Shown here: positions 58,374 to 64,000 of the stretch, one piece after another | Layout of the letters: every line of letters starts with the position of its first letter | How positions within the stretch are numbered: position 1 is the first letter of the stretch | NCBI RefSeq assembly: GCF_010686685.1 | Contig: NZ_JAAGWD010000003.1 | Span: 62,001 to 126,000, forward strand | Length of the DNA: 64,000 nt | Origin: Pontibacter burrus | GTDB taxonomy: Bacteria; Bacteroidota; Bacteroidia; Cytophagales; Hymenobacteraceae | Direction: 5' to 3' | Translations under genes and position numbers: made by a program | Notes under the pieces: generated by a model | What the model saw: only the letters and a program-made list of their open reading frames with translations | Told to the model about the DNA's origin: nothing | Databases searched by the model: none

Positions 58374-60323
58374 ATGGCAGAAGCCATTATTCACCCTTAC
58401 ATGAAAACATTTTTACTTAATAAGTCTTTACCTAAATGGATCATACTGCTGATCGACCAGGTAATTACCAGCTGGGCATTCGTCTTTTCTTTTTTGCTCA
58501 TTCGTCAGTTCGAATTTACAGATCTGCTGCGCGGACATTTTACGATCTATGTCGGATTGTATTGTCTGGTTTATTTAGGTGTATCGTATGCTATGCGCAT
58601 TCATACCGGCCTGATCCGCTATTCTGGCACAGATGATATTTACCGTATCTTTTCTGCGGTATTTCTTTCCAGTGTTATTTATGGAGTGGCTGTAGGTATT
58701 TTTGTTGGTCCGATGTTCCATTTGCGATCGGTTAATATTTATGTCGTACTGCTGGTTAACTTTTTCATCTCTTCTTCGCTGCTGATTATGCTGCGGATAG
58801 GAGCGAAGGCGCTGTTCTATTATATCAAGCGTAGCACCGGCGGAGTAAAAGAAACCGTTTTGATTTATGGTGCGAACGGTTTCTCGTTACTGGTAAAACA
58901 GGCACTTGAAACGAGCGGCATGGGGCGTTTTAACATTGCAGGTTTTATTGACGATAACCCAAGCAAAGTAGATAAATCTATCCAGCAGATCCGCGTTTAT
59001 CGTAGCAAAGATATCCGTAGATTACACCATACATTAGGAGTAGAAAAGTTACTGATCCTGAGCGAAGACCTGAAAGCTCCTTCTAACAAAAAGCTGGTCG
59101 AAAAAGCAGTAGAGCTCGGCATAAAAGTACTCACAGTGCCACCTACAGCAGAATGGATGTCAGGCCAGCTGCGCATGAACCAGATCCAGGATCTGAAAAT
59201 AGAAGACTTATTGCAGCGTCCGCCGATTGTGATCGAAAATAAGCAGATGTTCCGTGACCTTAAAGGCAAACGTGTACTGGTAACAGGAGGTGCCGGTTCT
59301 ATTGGGTCGGAGATCGTGAGGCAGGTACTCAACTATAAGCCAGAGATGGTGATCATCTGCGACCAAGCAGAATCTCCACTTCACGAGCTGCAATTAGAGA
59401 TAGAAGAAGCACATCCTGAGGCGGATCTGAAACTATGCATAGCCGACATTCAGAATTTTAATAGGATGTATGCGCTGTTCAAAGAGTATAATCCACAGTA
59501 TGTGTACCATGCGGCTGCATATAAACATGTGCCGATGATGGAGAATAATCCTTCGGAGGCGCTTCTTACCAACGTATTAGGCACTAAAAACCTGGCAGAT
59601 CTTTCGATTACTTTTGATGTGGAGAAATTTGTGATGATCTCTACAGATAAGGCCGTGAACCCTACTAACGTGATGGGTGCCTCGAAACGTATTGCTGAAA
59701 TTTATATTCAGTCGCTGAATAAAGTGAGCCAGGGAACAGGTAAAGATGGCGTTGTGGGAGAAAAGCAGACACGCTTTATTACAACCCGATTTGGAAACGT
59801 GTTGGGTTCTAATGGCTCGGTTATTCCGCGTTTCCGTTCTCAGATACAGAAAGGCGGTCCGATCACAGTTACCCATCCGGATATTACCCGCTATTTTATG
59901 ACCATACCCGAAGCGGTACAGTTGGTGCTGGAAGCCGGTACGATGGGGCAGGGCGGAGAGATCTTTATTTTTGATATGGGCGAACCTGTGAAGATCGTGA
60001 ACCTGGCGAAGAAGATGATCAAGCTTGCAGGTTTAACACCGGGTGTAGACATAGATATAGTGTATTCAGGCCTGCGTCCTGGCGAGAAGCTTTACGAAGA
60101 ATTGCTGAATGAGGAGGAGACCACGATACCAACACACCACCATAAGATAAAGATCTCGAAAGTGCGGGAGTACAAATATGGTAAGGTAGTAAACGATGTT
60201 ACTGAACTGCTTTCGCTTTGCAAGAATGGTGATGAGCTGTTAGCAGTTAGGAAAATGAAGGCTATTGTGCCGGAGTTCCTCAGCAAGAATTCAAGATTCG
60301 AGGAGCTTGATGCAGTGAACTGA
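58374..60323 (+). CDS. UDP-GlcNAc 4,6-dehydratase, membrane type (PglF/WbpM/CapD-like)
   Basis: A 649-residue enzyme with four N-terminal membrane helices (about 20-160), a first Rossmann-like domain (about 165-290, VLIYGANGFSLLVKQ), and the catalytic extended SDR domain from about 300 (VLVTGGAGSIGSEIVRQVL). The motif STDKAVNPTNVMGASKR has Met where classic SDRs have Tyr, as in all dehydratases of this type. It makes UDP-4-keto-6-deoxy-GlcNAc, the substrate of the upstream aminotransferase. The start could also be Met10. Confidence 0.95.
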   Translation: MAEAIIHPYMKTFLLNKSLPKWIILLIDQVITSWAFVFSFLLIRQFEFTDLLRGHFTIYVGLYCLVYLGVSYAMRIHTGLIRYSGTDDIYRIFSAVFLSSVIYGVAVGIFVGPMFHLRSVNIYVVLLVNFFISSSLLIMLRIGAKALFYYIKRSTGGVKETVLIYGANGFSLLVKQALETSGMGRFNIAGFIDDNPSKVDKSIQQIRVYRSKDIRRLHHTLGVEKLLILSEDLKAPSNKKLVEKAVELGIKVLTVPPTAEWMSGQLRMNQIQDLKIEDLLQRPPIVIENKQMFRDLKGKRVLVTGGAGSIGSEIVRQVLNYKPEMVIICDQAESPLHELQLEIEEAHPEADLKLCIADIQNFNRMYALFKEYNPQYVYHAAAYKHVPMMENNPSEALLTNVLGTKNLADLSITFDVEKFVMISTDKAVNPTNVMGASKRIAEIYIQSLNKVSQGTGKDGVVGEKQTRFITTRFGNVLGSNGSVIPRFRSQIQKGGPITVTHPDITRYFMTIPEAVQLVLEAGTMGQGGEIFIFDMGEPVKIVNLAKKMIKLAGLTPGVDIDIVYSGLRPGEKLYEELLNEEETTIPTHHHKIKISKVREYKYGKVVNDVTELLSLCKNGDELLAVRKMKAIVPEFLSKNSRFEELDAVN

Positions 60324-60357
60324 TTTCGTTAAATGTTATTAGGTAATTAATATAGAT

Positions 60358-60390
60358 GGCACGAGTTCGTACTCGTGCCTTTTTTATTTT
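60358..60390 (+). terminator. Rho-independent terminator after the PglF-like gene
   Basis: GGCACGAGT (60358-60366) and ACTCGTGCC (60371-60379) form a perfect 9-bp stem with TCGT loop, followed by a T-rich tract. It closes the polysaccharide locus. Confidence 0.93.
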
Positions 60391-60458
60391 TTTATAATCC
60401 TGTTCAATTCCCTACATATAGGGTTATTGCAGCAGTGCTGGTTCTAGTTCTATAGTTG

Positions 60459-61156
60459 CGGTTGGTCCACCTTTAACCCTTCAGCGCTAGGCTCACTACC
60501 TTCGAACTCACTTTGCGGTAGTCTAAGGCGGGGAGCTATGCTGCTAGTGCTATAGTTTGAGTTATAGTTCTATAGTTAGCGCTTACACACCCCTATAAGC
60601 TACACTCGCAAGTCTCGAACTCCCGTTCTCACTTGTCCTCAAGGGGACAGTCTCTGCATTTGCTATAGTTGAAGCTACGATTTTATAGTTGTGGTTTGTC
60701 ATCCCCCTGCCTCCTTCGAAGGGGGACTTTTCTGCTACGACTATAGTTGTAGCTATAGTACTATAGTTGCAGTTCAAGAAAGGACAGGTCGCGACCTGTC
60801 CCTACGGGCCTACTACCAAGAAAAGGCAATGCAACTATAGCTAATCGAACTAAGAACTATAGCTATCGAAAGATCTCAGTCTTTGGGTTGAGCGCCTTGT
60901 AGATTTCTGGTGCCGTAGGTATTGTGAGGAACGAACAAAGGAAATGTACACCGCGCGATGCCCGAAGACGGGGCCCCGCGGCCGTGAGCGCACCAAAGCT
61001 GGATTGAAACGATAGGTTAGTAAAGCTCCCAGGGTAAGGGGTAACTATAGCATAAACTGCTTGTGGCAAGTGGCAACTATAGCCAACTATAGAAATATAA
61101 TCTATAGATGTAAACTATAGGCTGTAATAGATTTCTCGCTACACTCGAAATGACAT
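60459..61156. repeat. Intergenic repeat island D (reverse orientation)
   Basis: The 1.1-kb gap between the PglF-like gene and the ABC-F gene holds the island modules in reverse: an AGTGAGTTCGAAGGTAGTGAG-type element (complement of 60494-60514), a CCCCTTGAGGACAAG-type element (about 60636-60652), a TGTCATCCCCCTGCC...AAGGGGGACTTTT hairpin (60697-60731) identical in type to that at 6929 in island A, GACAGGTCGCGACCTGTC (60783-60800), the 175-bp module (60862-61033) and a GATTTCTCGCTACACTCGAA arm ending in ATGACA (61129-61154). ACTATAG motifs are very dense. From 61157 to 61460 I see nothing further. Confidence 0.85.
60862..61033 (-). repeat. 175-bp interspersed module, copy D
   Basis: The complement holds the blocks CCTGGGAGCT, TTTGGTGCGCTCACGGCCGC, CCCCGTCTTCGGGCATCGCG and GGCGCTCAACCCAAAGACTG, and the middle GGTGTACATTTCCTTTG matches copy B. 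The inner TGCC-N4-GGCA hairpin is changed to TACC-N3-GGCA. A frame with no stop runs through it on the - strand, but it has no start and is not conserved in the others. Confidence 0.85.
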
Positions 61157-61460
61157 AAGAGAAAATATAGATGCAACCCCTTTGAGGTAAAATAGTACAT
61201 CTCTACATCTGTTTTTGAAATTGAGCGCTAGGAGTGAGAGAAAGTTGATGAGTTATATTGTCAGAAGTTTTAAAGTGCCTGTCTTACACCAAAAGTTAAC
61301 TTAAATCTATCAATCCACTAAATCTCATAAACCCTAATTCAGACAATCTAATATTTTGCCAATGAACTGACTTACGAAACCTTTTGAGCTGCATTTTCCT
61401 TATTCTCCGAAGCAAGGGTGCTAACTATATTTTCCACCTCAAAAAAAGAAAGATAACACC

Positions 61461-61468
61461 TATCTTTG
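61461..61468 (+). promoter_or_regulatory. Possible -7 element of the ABC-F gene
   Basis: TATCTTTG fits TAnnTTTG and lies 20 bases before the ATG at 61488, so the transcript would have a very short leader. No TTTG lies at the -33 position. Confidence 0.45.
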
Positions 61469-61487
61469 CGGCCATAAATTTATACTT

Positions 61488-63131
61488 ATGATTTCAGTTG
61501 ACGCGGTAGCAGTGGAGTTTAATGGCTCTACACTTTTCAGTAACGTATCTTTTAACATCAACGAAAACGACCGGATCGCCCTGATGGGGAAGAACGGTGC
61601 AGGAAAATCAACGCTGCTTAAAATTATTGCAGGCGTTGGCAAGCCTACACGTGGTAAAATTTCTGCTCCGAAGGATGCCGTAATTGCCTACCTGCCGCAG
61701 CACCTGCTCACCGAAGACAATTGTACTGTTTTTGAAGAAGCATCCAAAGCGTTTGGCAAAGTACTGGACATGAAAGCGCAGATGGATGAGTTGAACCGCC
61801 AACTGGAAACCCGAACTGATTATGATTCCGACGACTACTATAAGCTGATTGAGCAGGTATCAGAGTTAGGGGAGAAGTATTACTCGATTGAAGAGATTAA
61901 CTACGATGCTGAAGTTGAGAAGACACTGAAAGGTCTTGGGTTCAGCCGTGAAGATTTTATCCGCCCGACAAACGAGTTTAGTGGTGGCTGGCGCATGCGT
62001 ATCGAGCTGGCTAAAATTCTGTTGCAGAAACCCGATCTGATCCTGCTGGATGAACCCACCAACCACCTCGACATCGAGTCGATTCAGTGGCTGGAGGATT
62101 TCCTGGTGAACAATGCGAAGGCAGTGATCGTGATATCGCACGACAAAACCTTTGTAGACAATATTACCAACCGTACCATTGAGGTAACAATGGGCCGCAT
62201 TTACGACTACAAAGTAAACTATAGCCATTACCTGCAGTTGCGCAAAGAGCGTCGGGAGCAACAGCAAAAGCAGTTCGAAGACCAGCAGAAGGAGATTGCC
62301 GATATTACGACATTTATCGAACGTTTTAAAGGCACTTATTCTAAAACGTTACAGGTGCAGTCGCGCGTGAAGATGCTGGAGAAGATGGAGATCGTGGAAG
62401 TGGATGAAGTGGATACATCGGCGCTGAACGTAAAATTTCCGCCGGCGCCGCGCTCTGGTAACTACCCGGTTATTGCTGATGGTCTTACCAAAAAGTACGG
62501 CGATCATGTTGTATTTAAAGAAGCATCTCTAACTATAAACCGTGGCGAGAAAGTAGCTTTTGTTGGCAAGAACGGCGAAGGGAAGTCAACGCTGGTAAAA
62601 GCTATAATGGGCGAGATCGATTTTGAAGGCAATTTGCAGCTTGGGCATAACAGTATGATTGGCTACTTTGCCCAGAACCAGGCTTCGTTGTTGGATGAGA
62701 GCCTCACTGTTTTTCAAACTATAGATGAGATTGCTGTAGGAGATGCCCGCACGCGTGTAAAAGACTTACTTGGTGCTTTTATGTTCAGCGGTGACACGAT
62801 TGAGAAGAAAGTAAAAGTATTGTCGGGTGGCGAGAAAACCAGGCTTGCAATGATAAAGCTTTTGTTGCAGCCTGTAAACCTGCTGATCCTGGACGAACCG
62901 ACCAACCACCTTGATATCAAAACCAAAGATATTCTGAAAGATGCCCTGAAAGCTTTTGACGGTACTTTAATCCTGGTGTCTCATGACCGAGATTTCCTGG
63001 ATGGGTTGGCAACCAAAGTGTTTGAATTTGGCAACAAGCGTATTCGTGAGCACTTCGAGGATATTAACGGCTTCCTGCGTAACAAGAAAATGGAAAACCT
63101 GCGCGAGATTGAGAGAACGGCAGCGAAATAA
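61488..63131 (+). CDS. ABC-F family ATPase (YbiT/Uup-like translation factor)
   Basis: A 547-residue protein of two ABC domains without membrane helices, joined by a charged linker (about 240-300). Walker A motifs are GKNGAGKST and GKNGEGKST; signatures are FSGGWRMR and LSGGEKTRL; Walker B motifs are LILLDEPTNHLD and LLILDEPTNHLD. ABC-F proteins bind the ribosomal E site and relieve stalled or antibiotic-bound ribosomes. The lack of a long extra linker does not point to a clear resistance subtype, so a housekeeping role is more likely. Confidence 0.94.
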   Translation: MISVDAVAVEFNGSTLFSNVSFNINENDRIALMGKNGAGKSTLLKIIAGVGKPTRGKISAPKDAVIAYLPQHLLTEDNCTVFEEASKAFGKVLDMKAQMDELNRQLETRTDYDSDDYYKLIEQVSELGEKYYSIEEINYDAEVEKTLKGLGFSREDFIRPTNEFSGGWRMRIELAKILLQKPDLILLDEPTNHLDIESIQWLEDFLVNNAKAVIVISHDKTFVDNITNRTIEVTMGRIYDYKVNYSHYLQLRKERREQQQKQFEDQQKEIADITTFIERFKGTYSKTLQVQSRVKMLEKMEIVEVDEVDTSALNVKFPPAPRSGNYPVIADGLTKKYGDHVVFKEASLTINRGEKVAFVGKNGEGKSTLVKAIMGEIDFEGNLQLGHNSMIGYFAQNQASLLDESLTVFQTIDEIAVGDARTRVKDLLGAFMFSGDTIEKKVKVLSGGEKTRLAMIKLLLQPVNLLILDEPTNHLDIKTKDILKDALKAFDGTLILVSHDRDFLDGLATKVFEFGNKRIREHFEDINGFLRNKKMENLREIERTAAK

Positions 63132-63157
63132 ATCTGCCTGTATCAACTATAAAAAAA

Positions 63158-64000
63158 GGGAGTGTAATTTAAACTGTGTCACTTCAATATTTCAATTTAC
63201 TGGCCCTGTTGGTGTAGTGGTGTGAACCCTTACAGCAACAGGGCCAACCTTTTGAAGTGTGTCTCACTTCAAATCCAGCTGCATCCTGTCCCCAAACCAG
63301 ATCGAGAGCTGCTGTGCCGTCTGGCTCCAGTTACTTAGCGGCATGACCCATTTTTTGCTGATGTTCTGGTGAGACAGGTAGATGAGCTTCAACAGTGCCA
63401 TGTCTGTAGGAAAAGCCCCCTTCGTTTTGGTCACCTTCCTGACCTGACGGTGAAAGCCCTCAATGGTGTTGGTGGTATAGATCAGCTTCCGGATCGGCTC
63501 GGTATACCTAAAGTACGTGCTCAGTTTGTCCCAGTTGCGCTGCCAGCTCTCGATGACCTTGGGGTACTTCTTGCCCCACTTTTCCTCCAACTCCAATAGC
63601 CTCAACTCAGCCAGTTCCTTCGTCTCGGCCCGGTACACGGGCTTGAGATCCCGAATAAACTCTTTCTGGTCTTTAGAGCCTACATACTTGATGCTATTGC
63701 GGATCTGGTGGACAATGCAGCTTTGCACTTCGGTCTGCGGAAAGACACTGGTGATGGCTTCGGCAAAGCCTTTCAGATTATCGATGCAGGCAATAAGGAT
63801 GTCAGCTAGGCCCCGCTGCTGCAGATCAGTCAGTACAGAGAGCCAGAAGGCAGCCCCTTCGCTTTCCGACATATACACGCCCAGCAGCTCTTTGTGGCCG
63901 TGGCGGTCAATGCCCAGGATGTTGTATATGGCTTTAGAAATGGTGCGTCCTTCCTGGCGCACTTTATAATGCATGGCATCTAACCAGACGATGCAGTAGA
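63158..64000 (-). mobile_element. IS256-family insertion sequence, partial
   Basis: The 3' part of an IS on the - strand; the rest lies beyond the window. The probable right end is near 63158 (GGGAGTGTAATTTAAACTGTG). An 11-bp inverted repeat (TGGCCCTGTTG at 63201-63211 with CAACAGGGCCA at 63236-63246) lies between the end and the transposase stop. The other terminus and the target duplication cannot be seen, so the exact boundary is tentative. Confidence 0.8.
63264..64000 (-). CDS. IS256-family transposase, 5' end outside window
   Basis: The last 245 or so residues of a DDE (MULE-type) transposase. The frame stays open past the ATG at 63974, reading CIVWLDAMHYKVRQEG toward the window edge, so the real start is outside. 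The first catalytic Asp is in WLDAMHYKVR, the second in ACIDNLKGF and the Glu in TNTIEGFHRQVRK. These features and HQIRNSIKYV are standard for IS256. No frameshift is seen in the visible part, so the element could be active. Confidence 0.95.
   Translation of the reverse strand, partial: YCIVWLDAMHYKVRQEGRTISKAIYNILGIDRHGHKELLGVYMSESEGAAFWLSVLTDLQQRGLADILIACIDNLKGFAEAITSVFPQTEVQSCIVHQIRNSIKYVGSKDQKEFIRDLKPVYRAETKELAELRLLELEEKWGKKYPKVIESWQRNWDKLSTYFRYTEPIRKLIYTTNTIEGFHRQVRKVTKTKGAFPTDMALLKLIYLSHQNISKKWVMPLSNWSQTAQQLSIWFGDRMQLDLK

Noticed and set aside
1-64000. tRNA or rRNA genes
   Set aside because: No cloverleaf-like or rRNA-like sequence was noticed on either strand. A dedicated scan was not possible.

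Overview
The window looks like chromosome from a Bacteroidota bacterium, most likely a Cytophagales member near Hymenobacteraceae/Pontibacter; the genus is inferred, not proven. The reasons are a complex I locus with a fused NuoCD, the Ku/LigD pair, an exopolysaccharide locus of Bacteroidota type, Bacteroidota-type -7 elements (TAnnTTTG) before several genes, and the intergenic repeats typical of this phylum. No rRNA, tRNA or CRISPR array was seen.

Layout. 22-4418: four signalling genes on the + strand (tandem FixL-like PAS histidine kinase, single-domain receiver, receiver-kinase hybrid, receiver-CRP fusion). 4454-6404: a small lipoprotein and hemA. 6471-7091: repeat island A. 7108-22870: a complete complex I locus on the - strand (nuoA, B, CD, E, F, G, H, I, J, K, L, M, N), broken by a DUF4242 gene and two repeat-filled gaps, with a CBS-domain gene upstream. 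23632-26325: glycogen debranching enzyme and a DUF4268 protein, then island B. 26909-35520: class A penicillin-binding protein, Mut7-C protein, NCS2 purine permease, a 111-residue unknown, ku and ligD. 35595-36668: an old yellow enzyme, then island C. 38296-60323: a porin-like protein and a large capsule/exopolysaccharide locus. 60459-61156: island D. 61488-63131: an ABC-F ATPase. 63158-64000: an IS256-family transposase cut by the window edge.

The polysaccharide locus has export parts (Wza-like lipoprotein, Wzc-like tyrosine kinase), a flippase and polymerase (Wzx, Wzy), UDP-GalNAcA-type precursor genes (WbpO/TviB and WbpP/TviC-like), UDP-ManNAc formation (WecB), two glycosyltransferases, two hexapeptide acyltransferases, a two-domain dehydrogenase beside a heparinase II/III-type lyase, and a PglC-PglD-PglE-PglF set that would make and load a diacetamido-trideoxy sugar as the first residue on the lipid carrier.

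The most unusual signal is not a gene. The near-palindrome AACTATAGTT (core ACTATAG/CTATAGT) is scattered through coding and non-coding DNA, about 90 times by eye where roughly 8 would be expected by chance, and it is almost absent from about 37.6 to 53 kb, the polysaccharide locus. Four intergenic islands (A-D) share one internal order of repeat modules, including a module of about 175 bp in two subfamilies. Also notable are a tandem PAS kinase keeping FixL heme-ligand positions and a G8 tract at the start of a glycosyltransferase gene.
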